This document shows positions 16,482-25,974 of a DNA stretch of 64,000 bases, in pieces. This DNA is from Marinobacterium aestuarii. GTDB lineage: Bacteria > Pseudomonadota > Gammaproteobacteria > Pseudomonadales > Balneatricaceae. Within the stretch, counting starts at the first letter, position 1. Each line of letters begins with the position of its first letter. Both the position numbers and the translations under genes were made by a program. The notes below the pieces were generated by a model that was given only the letters and a program-made list of their open reading frames with translations, had not been told where the DNA came from and searched no databases. The DNA lies in contig NZ_CP015839.1 of NCBI RefSeq assembly GCF_001651805.1, forward strand, positions 3,100,001 to 3,164,000. Direction: 5' to 3'.

Positions 16482-17288
16482 TCAGTCCTTCTTTATCATC
16501 CATTCGTGATCGGGATCATTGTGGAAGATCCAGGTGCGCTCAGGGCCGGCCATTACATTGAGGTAATAGAGATCGTAGCCATGGGCCGCACCCACCGGAT
16601 GATAACCCTCAGGCACCATCACCACGTTGCGGTCTTCCACCGCCATGGTTTCATCCAGACTGCGATCATCGGTATAGACGCGCTGAAAGGCAAAGCCCTG
16701 GGGCGGATTGATGCGGTGATAGTAGGTTTCCTCCAGCCGGGTTTCCGCCGGTGCCGCGTCGCGATCATGCTTGTGCGGCGGATAGCTCGACCAGTTGCCG
16801 CCCGGGGTGAAGACTTCACACACCAGCAGGTGTTCTGCGGCCATATTGCCGAACAGAATATTGCACACATGGCGCTGGTTGGTACCCTCGCCCCGCATTT
16901 CGTAGCGGGTATCGGCCGGGGTAATCAGACGGGCGCCAAACTCACCCCTGGCGGGAGCCTTGCACACCGCCAGCTCCAGTACTGTCGTGGCCGTAACGCG
17001 AAAACGATCCGAGGGCGGCACATACACGCTGTAGGGCGCCTTCTGTTCGAATACGCTCATGCGCTCGCCAAGCCCCGTCCAGCTTTCCTGCTCGGTGGCG
17101 ACATCCGCTAGACCACTGACCAGCACCAGGCAGACTTCCTGATCGCCGGTGGCCTGCTCCAGCACCTGGCCCGGCTGCAACTGGTAAACCTCAAATCCGA
17201 CATAGTCCCAGCCGGCGGAGGCGGGACTAATGCGCTGGATACAGCCCTGGTCATCGGGCGTTGTCGGACGGGACAGGAGCTTGGACAT
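16482..17288 (-). CDS. iolB: 5-deoxy-glucuronate isomerase
   Basis: 268 residues from the ATG at 17288, close to the 270 of known IolB; GAAGGTG stands nine bases before it. Recognised by VFTPGGNWSSYPPHKHDRD with the metal-binding His pair, ETYYHRINPPQGFAFQRVY and the end region VPEGYHPVGAAHGYDLYYLNVMAG. IolB converts 5-deoxy-glucuronate, the product of IolD, into 5-dehydro-2-deoxygluconate, the substrate of IolC. It is transcribed after iolR and away from iolCDEA. Confidence 0.95.
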   Translation of the reverse strand: MSKLLSRPTTPDDQGCIQRISPASAGWDYVGFEVYQLQPGQVLEQATGDQEVCLVLVSGLADVATEQESWTGLGERMSVFEQKAPYSVYVPPSDRFRVTATTVLELAVCKAPARGEFGARLITPADTRYEMRGEGTNQRHVCNILFGNMAAEHLLVCEVFTPGGNWSSYPPHKHDRDAAPAETRLEETYYHRINPPQGFAFQRVYTDDRSLDETMAVEDRNVVMVPEGYHPVGAAHGYDLYYLNVMAGPERTWIFHNDPDHEWMIKKD

Positions 17289-17347
17289 GAATTTCACCTT
17301 CTTTAGGGTTATGAGTTCAGTGGGTACCCAGCAGCCCCGCCCGGCAT

Positions 17348-18190
17348 TTAGCCGGCCACCGTCTGCTTGTCGACCCGGTAGGCCAGGCTGATAGACAGTG
17401 CCTGGGCCAGACACAGGGTTGAGCCCAGGGCACGAAAGCCGTGCACCTCGGCATCGCGCACCACAAAGCAGACCGAGGCCAGCGCCGCCAGCGGGCTGAG
17501 TTGGCTGTCGGTAATCAAAATCAGCGGCACACCGCGCTCGACCGCAGCCTTGGCGACGTCCTGGGTTTCCGGTGCATAGGGGTGGAAACTGGTGGCGATG
17601 ATCGCATCGCGCTTGCCAATGGCGCCGCCCTGTTCGGCATACATGCCCCCCACGCCGTCAATCAGGTAGGCGCGACGGTCGATATGGCGTAATGCATAGG
17701 CGAAATAGGTCGCCACCACGAAGGCCCGGCGCACCCCCACCACATGGGTAGCTTCAGCGGCGGCCAGAATATCCACCGCCCGCTCCAGATCTTCCTCACT
17801 GATGCTCTCGCACAGCTGATCCAGCGCCACCGCGCTGGCGCCGGCAAACTGCGACAGCAACTGCAGCGGCGTATCACGGCTGTCATCCCCCAGCTCTTCA
17901 CGCGCGATGCGGATGCGCTCGGTATAGCTGGGGGATTCCTGAATCAGCTTTTGCTGGAACAGACGCTGCATTTCGCTAAAGCCGCTATAGCCAAAAGCGT
18001 TGGCAAAGCGCACCAGAGTCGAGGGATGCACACTGGCATCCTTGGCAATCACCGCAACAGTACCAAAGGCAATGGCGTTGGGGTTGTCCATCACGTACTG
18101 CGCCACCTGACGCAGGCGCTTGCTCAGCACCGAGTGCTGATCGGCGATGGCTGACTTCAGATCGGCCAGTGTTTGGGGTACTGCATTCAT
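17348..18190 (-). CDS. iolR: RpiR-family repressor of inositol catabolism
   Basis: 280 residues: an N-terminal RpiR helix-turn-helix domain (LSKRLRQVAQYVMDNPNAIAFGTV, SVHPSTLVRFANAFGYSGFSEMQ) and a C-terminal SIS sugar-phosphate-binding domain (VDILAAAEATHVVGVRRAF, later ATSFHPYAPETQDVAKAAV). RpiR-type IolR proteins repress iol genes until an inositol breakdown intermediate is present. It lies 59 bp upstream of iolB in the same direction and divergent from iolC, across a 550-bp region holding several GGAA-N6-TTCC palindromes. Confidence 0.9.
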   Translation of the reverse strand: MNAVPQTLADLKSAIADQHSVLSKRLRQVAQYVMDNPNAIAFGTVAVIAKDASVHPSTLVRFANAFGYSGFSEMQRLFQQKLIQESPSYTERIRIAREELGDDSRDTPLQLLSQFAGASAVALDQLCESISEEDLERAVDILAAAEATHVVGVRRAFVVATYFAYALRHIDRRAYLIDGVGGMYAEQGGAIGKRDAIIATSFHPYAPETQDVAKAAVERGVPLILITDSQLSPLAALASVCFVVRDAEVHGFRALGSTLCLAQALSISLAYRVDKQTVAG

Positions 18191-18243
18191 GGTTTGGCGT
18201 CCCTCCAGTGTTCAGGGTTTCTTATAACCCCCGCGCCACTGAA

Positions 18244-18542
18244 TTGGAATAAATTTTCCAAAAATGAAGTAGCGTTGCCCTTTTCACCCCGATGGTCGCG
18301 GTGTTCAGGCCCGTGCGATAACCAAACCATAAGGAATTTATGTTCCTATTTCAATATTTACAGAATATTTATTCCATATCAGGCTCCACTGTACGCTCGT
18401 TTACACCCACAGGCTCCCCTTATATAGCCAGATACCGCTGCCTGGCCGACCACGCGCCCTCGGCGCTGTGCCGCTGACGTCATTTTACAGGCCAAAATAA
18501 AAAATATTTTCCATTCTGTTGCTGTTATAGAATTTTTATTCT
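18244..18542. promoter_or_regulatory. Four candidate IolR operators
   Basis: In the divergent iolR/iolC gap (18191-18741) I see TTGGAA-TAAATT-TTCCAA at 18244-18261, AGGAA-TTTATG-TTCCT at 18332-18347, a weaker GGAA-TAAATA-TTCT (reverse strand, 18362-18375) and AGAA-TTTTTA-TTCT at 18529-18542. The pattern GGAA-N6-TTCC is, as I recall, the motif reported for the RpiR-type IolR of Sinorhizobium meliloti. Sites near 18250 are about 60 bp upstream of iolR, and those at 18332-18542 are 200-400 bp upstream of iolC. The remainder of the gap shows nothing else. Confidence 0.6.
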
Positions 18543-18741
18543 ATTCTCGATCCAGACACTCACTACTGAAAGCTCACAGAGCCCGTGGGAGTACCGCACA
18601 GCTTGCCCATGACCGCCACTAGAGCCCTATAGTCGGTCATACTGAATAGCGAGCTGCCGGCAACAGATTTGGAATACTTGGTTTCAAATTACGACAATAA
18701 GCACAGCCGCCGTGGGACGCACGGCCCAGGAGCATCACCCT

Positions 18742-20676
18742 ATGAGCAATTTCAGCGCCAGCAGCGCAGACCGGCCACTGGATGTCATCTGCCTTGGCAG
18801 AGCCGCCGTGGATCTGTACGGCGAACAGATTGGCAGCCGTCTGGAAGACATGTCCGGCTTTGCCAAATACCTGGGCGGCTCATCGGCCAACATCGCCTTT
18901 GGTACTGCACGCCTGGGTCTCAAATCCGCCATGCTGACGCGGGTGGGCGATGAACATATGGGGCGCTTTGTACGCGAAGAGCTGGCCCGCGCCGGTGTTG
19001 ATGTCAGCCATGTAAAGACAGACCCCGAACGTCATACCGGCCTGGTGATTCTGGGTATCAAGGATCAGGAAACCTTCCCGCTGATCTTTTACCGTCGTGA
19101 TTGCGCCGACATGGCGATAAGCCAGGATGACTTCTCGCCCGAGTTCATTGCCTCCAGCCGTGCCCTGCTGATTACCGGCACCCACTTTTCCACCGAGCAG
19201 ACCTACGCCGCCAGCAAGATGGCCATGGAACACGCCCGTGCCGCCGGTACCCGCGTCATTCTGGATATCGATTACCGCCCGGTGCTCTGGGGCCTCACCG
19301 GTATAGGAGAAGGCGAAAACCGCTTCGTCTCCGATGACAGCGTCAGCGCCCACCTGCAAACCGTGCTGCCCTACTGCAACCTGATCGTGGGTACCGAGGA
19401 AGAAGTGCATATCGCCGGTGGCAGCACCGACACCATCAGCGCGCTGAAGAAAATCCGCGAGCTGAGCGATGCCACCATCGTGCTCAAGCTCGGCGCCCTG
19501 GGCTGCACCGTACTGGAAGGCGCTATCCCCGACAGCATGGACAGCTTCGATGTCTTCACCGGCGTACGGGTCGCTGTACTCAATGTGCTGGGTGCTGGCG
19601 ATGCCTTTATGTCGGGCTACCTGCGCGGTTACCTGCGTGATGAAAGCCCCGAGCGTTGCTGCGCCTACGCCAATGCCTGTGGCGCTCTGGTCGTATCACG
19701 CCACGGCTGCGCACCGGCCATCCCCAGTGGCGAGGAACTGGACTACTACCTGCAGCACGCCCATGAAATCCCGCGCCCGGATCAGGATACGGAGCTCAAC
19801 TACCTGCACCGCGTGACGACCCGCAGCAATGGCGACTGGAGCGAAATTTGCGGCCTGGCGTTTGATCACCGCAAGCAGCTGTTCGATATGGCCAAGGCTG
19901 TAGGTACGGACCCTGCGCGCATCAAATCCCTCAAGCGTTTGCTGGTGCAGGCAGCCCGTCGCGGCGCTGACACCGCAGGCCTTAATGGTAATGTCGGCGT
20001 ACTGATCGACGATACTTACGGCCAGGATGCCCTCAACGATGTCACCGGCCAGGGCTGGTGGATCGGTCGCCCGGTGGAGCTGCCCTCGTCCCTCCCGATC
20101 GAACTCGAAGGCGGTCGCTCCATTGGCTCACGCCTGCACGAATGGCCCCGTGAACACGTGGTGAAGTGCCTGATTTTCTACCATCCGGATCACGCCATCG
20201 AGACCCGTCTGGCCCAGGAACGCCAGGCCATGGAGCTGTACAAGGCCTGCTGCGCCTCCGGCCACGAACTGCTGCTGGAACTGATTCCGCCCAGGGACAT
20301 GCCCCAGGATGACAGCACCCTGGCACGCTCCATCGCCCGTTTCTACAACCTGGGTATCCGCCCGGACTGGTGGAAGCTGCCCTCGCCGAGTCGCAGCGCC
20401 TGGGCACAGATCAGCGACCTGATCAAAACCCGTGCGCCCCATTGCCGTGGCGTGGTACTGCTGGGTCTGGATGCACCGATCGACGAGATCCGCCAGGGTT
20501 TTAATAACACTGCAGGCTTTGATATCTGCAAGGGCTTCACCATTGGCCGCACCCTCTGGGCGAAGGAAAGCCGCCAGTGGCTGGCCGGCGAAATCGATGA
20601 TGAAGGCCTGATCAAGGGCGTCAGCAACAACTACCTGCAACTGATTCAGTACTGGCGCGAGCGCACAGCCAATTAA
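18742..20676 (+). CDS. iolC: 5-dehydro-2-deoxygluconokinase fused to DUF2090 aldolase-like domain
   Basis: 644 residues from the ATG at 18742 (AGGAG nine bases upstream). Residues 1 to about 330 are a PfkB sugar kinase: DVICLGRAAVDLYGEQIG, YLGGSSANIAFGTARLGL, and the catalytic end motif NVLGAGDAFMSGYLRGYL. The remainder is a DUF2090 domain, a TIM-barrel relative of class I/II aldolases found fused to IolC in many proteobacteria. The protein would phosphorylate 5-dehydro-2-deoxygluconate and may also cleave the product (IolJ role), which would explain why no separate iolJ is seen. First gene of iolCDEA. Confidence 0.94.
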   Translation: MSNFSASSADRPLDVICLGRAAVDLYGEQIGSRLEDMSGFAKYLGGSSANIAFGTARLGLKSAMLTRVGDEHMGRFVREELARAGVDVSHVKTDPERHTGLVILGIKDQETFPLIFYRRDCADMAISQDDFSPEFIASSRALLITGTHFSTEQTYAASKMAMEHARAAGTRVILDIDYRPVLWGLTGIGEGENRFVSDDSVSAHLQTVLPYCNLIVGTEEEVHIAGGSTDTISALKKIRELSDATIVLKLGALGCTVLEGAIPDSMDSFDVFTGVRVAVLNVLGAGDAFMSGYLRGYLRDESPERCCAYANACGALVVSRHGCAPAIPSGEELDYYLQHAHEIPRPDQDTELNYLHRVTTRSNGDWSEICGLAFDHRKQLFDMAKAVGTDPARIKSLKRLLVQAARRGADTAGLNGNVGVLIDDTYGQDALNDVTGQGWWIGRPVELPSSLPIELEGGRSIGSRLHEWPREHVVKCLIFYHPDHAIETRLAQERQAMELYKACCASGHELLLELIPPRDMPQDDSTLARSIARFYNLGIRPDWWKLPSPSRSAWAQISDLIKTRAPHCRGVVLLGLDAPIDEIRQGFNNTAGFDICKGFTIGRTLWAKESRQWLAGEIDDEGLIKGVSNNYLQLIQYWRERTAN

Positions 20677-20692
20677 GGCGGAGAAAGAACCC

Positions 20693-22543
20693 ATGAAAAC
20701 AATCAGACTCACCATGGCGCAGGCCGTCATTCGCTATCTGACGGCACAGAAAGTGCTGATCGACGGTGAACTCAAGCCCATGTTCGCCGGTTGCTGGGCC
20801 ATCTTCGGCCACGGCAATGTGGCGGGCCTTGGCGAAGCGCTCTACCAGGTGCAGGATCAGCTGCCCACCTACCGCGCCCACAACGAGCAAGGCATGGCCC
20901 ACGCCGCCATCGCCTATGCCAAGACGCTGAACCGCCGGCAGATGATGGCCTGCACCGCCTCCGCAGGCCCCGGTGCCGTCAATATGGTAACCGCCGCCGC
21001 CGTGGCCCACGTCAACCGCCTGCCGGTGCTCTTCCTGCCGGGAGATACCTTCGCCACCCGTCTGCCTGACCCGGTACTGCAGCAGGTCGAGAACTTTCAC
21101 GACCATACGCTGACGTCCAACGACTGTTTCAAGCCGGTGAGCCGCTTTTTCGATCGCATCACCCGCCCTGAGCAGCTGCTGACCTCCCTGCCCCAGGCCA
21201 TGCGTGTGCTGACAGATCCGATCGAATGCGGGCCTGTGACCCTGGCGCTGCCGCAGGACGTGCAGACCATGGCCTATGACTATCCGGAGCATTTCTTTGA
21301 CGAGAAACTGCACCAGCTGCGCCGTCAGGCGCCGGATACACGGGAACTGGAAGACGCCATCGCCCTGATTCGCCAGGCCAAAAAGCCGCTGCTGATCGCA
21401 GGCGGCGGCGTGCACTACTCGGGCGCCCTGGCAGAACTGGATGCACTGGTCACCCGCTTCAACCTTCCGGTGGGGGAAACCCAGGCCGGCAAGGGCGCCC
21501 TGCCCTGGGACCATGAACGTAATATGGGCACCGTGGGTGTCACAGGTGCTGCCTCCACCAATGCACTGGCGGCCGAAGCCGACCTGATCATTGCCGTGGG
21601 TACCCGCCTGGGCGATTTCGCCACGGGTTCGCGCGCCCTGATCAACCCGAACGCCAAACTGCTGTGCCTTAACGTCGCCTCCTTTGATGCCATCAAACAC
21701 AGGGCGCTGCCGCTGGTCGGCGATGCCAAACTGGCGCTGCCCCTGCTGGAAGCGGGCCTGAATGGCTGGCAGCCAGAAGGTAACTGGATCGAGAAAGCGG
21801 CCGCGCTTCGCCTGCAGTGGAATCACTCAGTGGACGTGGCCACCACGGATAGAGGCACCAACCTGCCCACCGATGCCGAAGTGGTGGGTGCGGTAAACCG
21901 CGCCGCCGGCGAAAAGGACATAGTAGTCTGCGCCGCCGGCGGCCTGCCGGGCGAGCTGCAAAAGCTGTGGCGTACCCGCTTTGATCGCGGCTACCACATG
22001 GAATACGGCTATTCCTGCATGGGGTACGAGCTGGCGGGAGGTCTGGGCGCCAAGATGGCCAAGCCCGATTCCGAGATCTTCGTCATGGTGGGGGATGGCT
22101 CCTACCTGATGCTCAACTCCGAAATCGCCACCTCGGTGATGCTGGGCCACAAGATCGTCATGGTGGTGCTGGATAACCGCGGCTTTGGCTGTATCCACCG
22201 TCTGCAGCAGTTCTGTGGCGGCCCCGGCTTTAACAATATGCTGCAAGACTGCCTCAGCGTTGAAGGTGGCGCACCCAAAACCGATTTCGCCGCCCACGCC
22301 CGGGCACTCGGTGCCAAGGCTGAAAAGGTCGGCAATATTCAGGAACTGGAAGCGGCCCTTGAGCGCGCCAAGGCCTCGCCGATCAGCTACCTGATCACCC
22401 TGGATACCGATGTCGTCAATGCCGTCGAGGAAGGCGGTTCCTGGTGGGATGTCGCTGTGCCCGAGGTATCGCCGCGCGAACAGGTAATGGAAGCGCGCCG
22501 GCGCTACGAGGCCTTCAAGGCCCGTCAGTTGCAGAACATATAG
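20693..22543 (+). CDS. iolD: 3D-trihydroxycyclohexanedione acylhydrolase
   Basis: 616 residues, a ThDP-dependent enzyme. Seen: the N-terminal ThDP pyrimidine domain with YRAHNEQGMAHAAIAYAK (catalytic Glu), a central domain around GGGVHYSGALAELDAL, and the C-terminal ThDP-phosphate motif GDGSYLMLNSEIATSVMLGHK followed by DNRGFGCIHRLQQF. IolD opens the ring of 3D-(3,5/4)-trihydroxycyclohexane-1,2-dione to 5-deoxy-glucuronate. It starts 16 bp after the iolC stop. Confidence 0.95.
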   Translation: MKTIRLTMAQAVIRYLTAQKVLIDGELKPMFAGCWAIFGHGNVAGLGEALYQVQDQLPTYRAHNEQGMAHAAIAYAKTLNRRQMMACTASAGPGAVNMVTAAAVAHVNRLPVLFLPGDTFATRLPDPVLQQVENFHDHTLTSNDCFKPVSRFFDRITRPEQLLTSLPQAMRVLTDPIECGPVTLALPQDVQTMAYDYPEHFFDEKLHQLRRQAPDTRELEDAIALIRQAKKPLLIAGGGVHYSGALAELDALVTRFNLPVGETQAGKGALPWDHERNMGTVGVTGAASTNALAAEADLIIAVGTRLGDFATGSRALINPNAKLLCLNVASFDAIKHRALPLVGDAKLALPLLEAGLNGWQPEGNWIEKAAALRLQWNHSVDVATTDRGTNLPTDAEVVGAVNRAAGEKDIVVCAAGGLPGELQKLWRTRFDRGYHMEYGYSCMGYELAGGLGAKMAKPDSEIFVMVGDGSYLMLNSEIATSVMLGHKIVMVVLDNRGFGCIHRLQQFCGGPGFNNMLQDCLSVEGGAPKTDFAAHARALGAKAEKVGNIQELEAALERAKASPISYLITLDTDVVNAVEEGGSWWDVAVPEVSPREQVMEARRRYEAFKARQLQNI

Positions 22544-22588
22544 CACTCGATAACAAACAATCTAATTGCTGCGATTTTGGAGAACAGA

Positions 22589-23488
22589 ATGAGTGTACGC
22601 ATTGGTATCAACCCGCTGACCTGGACCAACGATGACATGCCGGCGCTGGGCGCCGACACTTCGCTGGACACCTGCCTCACCGAAGGCAAACAGGCCGGTT
22701 ACGCAGGCTTTGAGCTGGGCCAGAAATTCCCCCGCACCCCCGAAGCCCTGGGCCCAATTCTGGACAGCCACGGTCTGAGCCTGGTCTCCGGCTGGTACAG
22801 CAGCGAACTGCTGAACCGCAGCGCCGAAGATGAAATCGCTGCGCTGCAGGGTCACCTGACACTGCTCAAGTCCCTCGGCGCCAAGGTCATGGTGTTCTGC
22901 GAAGTCACCGGCTGCGTGCACGGCCAGATCGAAACCCCGGTCACCCAGCGCCCGGTGATGAACGATGCCCAGTGGACCTTGTTCCTTGAACGCCTGGATA
23001 CCGTGGCCGAATACTGCCTCGCCCAGGGCGTACGCCTGGCGTACCACCACCATATGGGCACCGTGATCGAAACCGAAGCCGAAGTCGACCGCCTGATGGC
23101 CGGCACCTCCGATGCTCTGGGCTTGCTGCTCGACACCGGCCACCTGACCTACGCCGGCGGTGACCCGCTGGCCGTACAGCAGCGCCACGCGGCCCGTATC
23201 TGCCATGTGCATTGCAAGGATATCCGTCCCGAGATCATGCGCGATGCCAAAAACCGTGACCTGAGCTTCCTCAGCGCCATGCTCAACGGTGTTTTCACCG
23301 TGCCGGGCGATGGCTTTATTGACTACGAAACCCTGTTCAAGGCCCTCAAGGCCAGCGGCTACGAAGGCTGGCTGGTGGTTGAGGCCGAACAGGACCCGAG
23401 CGTGGCGCACCCGCTGACCTACGCGACCCTGGGCCGCAATCACCTGCAGCGCTTTTGTGACAACGCCGGACTCGAAATCCGCAGCTAA
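22589..23488 (+). CDS. iolE: Myo-inosose-2 dehydratase
   Basis: 299 residues from the ATG at 22589, with GGAG six bases upstream; a TTG at 22577 is the only earlier choice and overlaps that ribosome site. Xylose-isomerase-like TIM barrel: RIGINPLTWTNDDMP opening typical of IolE, GYAGFELGQKFPRTPEALGP, LAYHHHMGTVIETEAEVDRL, LLLDTGHLTYAGGDP and CHVHCKDIRP metal-site segments. It dehydrates scyllo-inosose to the diketone used by IolD. It lies between iolD and iolA. Confidence 0.95.
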   Translation: MSVRIGINPLTWTNDDMPALGADTSLDTCLTEGKQAGYAGFELGQKFPRTPEALGPILDSHGLSLVSGWYSSELLNRSAEDEIAALQGHLTLLKSLGAKVMVFCEVTGCVHGQIETPVTQRPVMNDAQWTLFLERLDTVAEYCLAQGVRLAYHHHMGTVIETEAEVDRLMAGTSDALGLLLDTGHLTYAGGDPLAVQQRHAARICHVHCKDIRPEIMRDAKNRDLSFLSAMLNGVFTVPGDGFIDYETLFKALKASGYEGWLVVEAEQDPSVAHPLTYATLGRNHLQRFCDNAGLEIRS

Positions 23489-23532
23489 TACGCGCCTGCG
23501 GGCACTCACTGACACGATTAAAAGGAAACAAC

Positions 23533-25035
23533 ATGAAAACTCTGGGCAACTACATCAACTGCGAACATGTCGCCAGCCAGAGCGGCCGCACCGCGACCGT
23601 CTATAACCCGGCCACCGGCGAGCCAAGCATGCAGGTCGCGCTTTCCAGTGCCGACGAAACCCGCGCCGCCATCGCCTCGGCGGAAGAGGCGCTGCAGGGC
23701 TGGAGCAAGGTATCTCCGCTGAACCGCGCCCGCGTCATGTTCAAGTTCAAGGCACTGATCGAAGAACACGCCGACGAAATTGCCGCCATGATCACCGCCG
23801 AGCACGGCAAGGTGTTCTCCGATGCCAAGGGCGAGCTGACCCGCGGTCTGGAAGTGGTGGAATTTGCCTGCGGTATTCCGCACCTGCTCAAGGGCGAGCA
23901 CAGCCTGAACGTCGGCCGTGGCGTGGACAGCTACTCCAAGATGCAGCCGGTGGGCGTTTGCGCGGGCATAAGCCCGTTCAACTTCCCCGCCATGGTGCCC
24001 ATGTGGATGTTCCCGGTCGCCATCGCCTGCGGCAACACCTTCGTGATGAAGCCGTCCGAGAAGGACCCCAGCACTACCTACCGCCTGGCAGAACTGCTGG
24101 CTGAAGCGGGTCTGCCCAAGGGTGTATTCAACATCGTTAACGGCGACAAGGAAGCCGTTGATGTACTGCTGACTGACCCGCGCGTAGGCGCCGTCAGCTT
24201 TGTGGGCTCCACCCCCATCGCCGAATACATCTACCAGACCGCCAGCGAACACGGCAAGCGCGTACAGGCACTGGGCGGTGCCAAGAACCATATGGTAATA
24301 ATGCCGGACGCCGATCCCGAGCAGGTGGTTCACTCCCTCATGGGCGCCGCCTACGGTTCTGCCGGCGAGCGCTGCATGGCCATCTCGGTAGCGGTATGCG
24401 TGGGTGATGAAGTCGCGGATAACCTGATTCATCGCCTGGGCGAAGAAATCGCCACCATGCGCGTAGGCCCCGGTGTCGGCCTGCCGGAAGAAGCCCATAT
24501 GGGCCCACTGATCACCAAAGAGCACGCCGCCAAGGTCAAGGGTTACATTGACTCGGGCGTTGAAGACGGTGCCACCCTGGTGATCGATGGGCGCGAATTT
24601 GTCGCCGAAGGCCATGAGAACGGTTACTTCGTAGGCCCGACCCTGTTCGACAAGGTCCGCCCCGGCATGCGCATCTATGACGAAGAGATCTTCGGACCCG
24701 TGCTGTCCGTGGTACGCGTCGACACTTATAGCGACGCAGTTAAGCTGATCAATGATCACGAGTACGGCAACGGCACCGCCATCTTTACCCGCGATGGCGA
24801 CAGCGCCCGTCAGTTCTGTGAGGAAATCCAGGTGGGCATGGTCGGTGTCAACGTCCCCATCCCGGTACCCATGGCCTTCCACAGCTTTGGCGGCTGGAAG
24901 CGCTCCCTGTTTGGCCCGCTGCACATGCACGGCCCGGACGGTGTGCGCTTCTACACCAAGATGAAAACCATCACTGCACGCTGGCCCACAGGCCTGCGCG
25001 CCGGCGCCGAGTTCTCGATGCCGACGATGAAGTAA
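23533..25035 (+). CDS. iolA: Methylmalonate-semialdehyde dehydrogenase (CoA-acylating)
   Basis: 500 residues, the normal length of MmsA/IolA. Features: VGVCAGISPFNFPAMVPMWM (substrate/cofactor region), VGSTPIAEYIYQTASEHGKR, and the active-site segment AAYGSAGERCMAISVAV with catalytic Cys. It oxidises malonate semialdehyde, the end product of inositol breakdown, to acetyl-CoA and CO2. Last gene of the operon, 44 bp after iolE, followed by a terminator at 25110. The neighbouring genes favour the iol function over valine breakdown. Confidence 0.93.
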   Translation: MKTLGNYINCEHVASQSGRTATVYNPATGEPSMQVALSSADETRAAIASAEEALQGWSKVSPLNRARVMFKFKALIEEHADEIAAMITAEHGKVFSDAKGELTRGLEVVEFACGIPHLLKGEHSLNVGRGVDSYSKMQPVGVCAGISPFNFPAMVPMWMFPVAIACGNTFVMKPSEKDPSTTYRLAELLAEAGLPKGVFNIVNGDKEAVDVLLTDPRVGAVSFVGSTPIAEYIYQTASEHGKRVQALGGAKNHMVIMPDADPEQVVHSLMGAAYGSAGERCMAISVAVCVGDEVADNLIHRLGEEIATMRVGPGVGLPEEAHMGPLITKEHAAKVKGYIDSGVEDGATLVIDGREFVAEGHENGYFVGPTLFDKVRPGMRIYDEEIFGPVLSVVRVDTYSDAVKLINDHEYGNGTAIFTRDGDSARQFCEEIQVGMVGVNVPIPVPMAFHSFGGWKRSLFGPLHMHGPDGVRFYTKMKTITARWPTGLRAGAEFSMPTMK

Positions 25036-25109
25036 GACCCCGGAAAGGTCCCGCCTCGGCGGGGCCTGGCGTGAAAATCTCTGGCACTTTGCAGCCTGAG
25101 ACCCACTTT

Positions 25110-25133
25110 GGAGCCCTCGTGGCTCCTTTTTTT
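25110..25133 (+). terminator. Intrinsic terminator of iolCDEA
   Basis: GGAGCC-CTCGT-GGCTCC followed by seven T, 75 bp after the iolA stop. A second, T-less GC hairpin lies at about 25044-25070. Just beyond, at 25165-25197, is a short palindromic tandem of GGCTTAA units. Confidence 0.9.
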
Positions 25134-25197
25134 GGTTTGAGCAACACGACCAGGTCTGCGCTGCAGGCTTAAGGCTTAAGGCTTAAGCCTTAAGCCT

Positions 25198-25743
25198 TCA
25201 ATCCTGCAGCAGCGCTTCTATCTGTTCACGCAGGCGCACGCTTTGCGGCTGGGTGAGGCTGGAGAATTCCGCCACAAAGTCGCCGTTGCGATCGATCAGG
25301 TATTTATGAAAATTCCATTTGGGTACGGTACCGCTCACAGTGGCGAGGTTTTTCCAGAAGGGCGCGGCCGTCTCGCCCCGCACCGAGGTTTTGGCAAACA
25401 TCGGAAAGCCCACGCTGTAGGTCGAGCGGCAGAAGTTCTGTATCTCCTGCTCGGAGCCCGGCTCCTGAGCACCAAAATCATTGGATGGGAACCCCAGCAC
25501 CACCAGCCCCCGCTCACGGTATTCGTCATAGAGCGCCTCAAGGCCCTCATACTGGCCGGTAAAGGCGCACTTGCTGGCGGTATTCACCACCAGCAGCACT
25601 TTGTCGGGGTAGGCTTCACACAGATTCAGTTCGCTCTCGCCCGCCAACAGACGCAGATCATAGTCGAGCACAGTGCTGCATTCCCCCGCCAGCAGTGAGG
25701 AGCTAAACAAAAGTGCGGTTACTTCCGGTAAAAAACTGCGCAT
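25198..25743 (-). CDS. Glutathione peroxidase family protein
   Basis: 181 residues from the ATG at 25743, preceded by AGGAG; a longer reading from 25824 lacks a ribosome site. A signal peptide (MRSFLPEVTALLFSSSLLA) suggests export to the periplasm. The GPx fold shows LLVVNTASKCAFTGQYEGLE with a Cys (not selenocysteine) at the peroxidatic position, VLGFPSNDFGAQEPG with the Gln/Asn of the catalytic tetrad, and VPKWNFHKYLIDRNG with the Trp-Asn pair. It reduces hydroperoxides using glutathione or thioredoxin. Convergent with iolA. Confidence 0.9.
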   Translation of the reverse strand: MRSFLPEVTALLFSSSLLAGECSTVLDYDLRLLAGESELNLCEAYPDKVLLVVNTASKCAFTGQYEGLEALYDEYRERGLVVLGFPSNDFGAQEPGSEQEIQNFCRSTYSVGFPMFAKTSVRGETAAPFWKNLATVSGTVPKWNFHKYLIDRNGDFVAEFSSLTQPQSVRLREQIEALLQD

Positions 25744-25974
25744 ACGACAACATCTCCTGTGTTTTTCTGACAAGGCTCCGACCTGTGCCGGTGCCTGCAT
25801 TGCCCTATCCCTGCTCGGCTGCAATTTATTACTTTTTGACGATGGCCTTTACGCAGACTAGCTCAATCCGGATCAGCGGCCCGGAATAGCATTTCATCAT
25901 TGACCCCGCCGGGGTTCACAGTCACCGTAGGCCACTGAATAAACGGAACCGCACCGAAAACACAGAGATCACCG

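Noticed and set aside
20621-21826. 401-codon reverse ORF
   Set aside because: Antisense of iolD.
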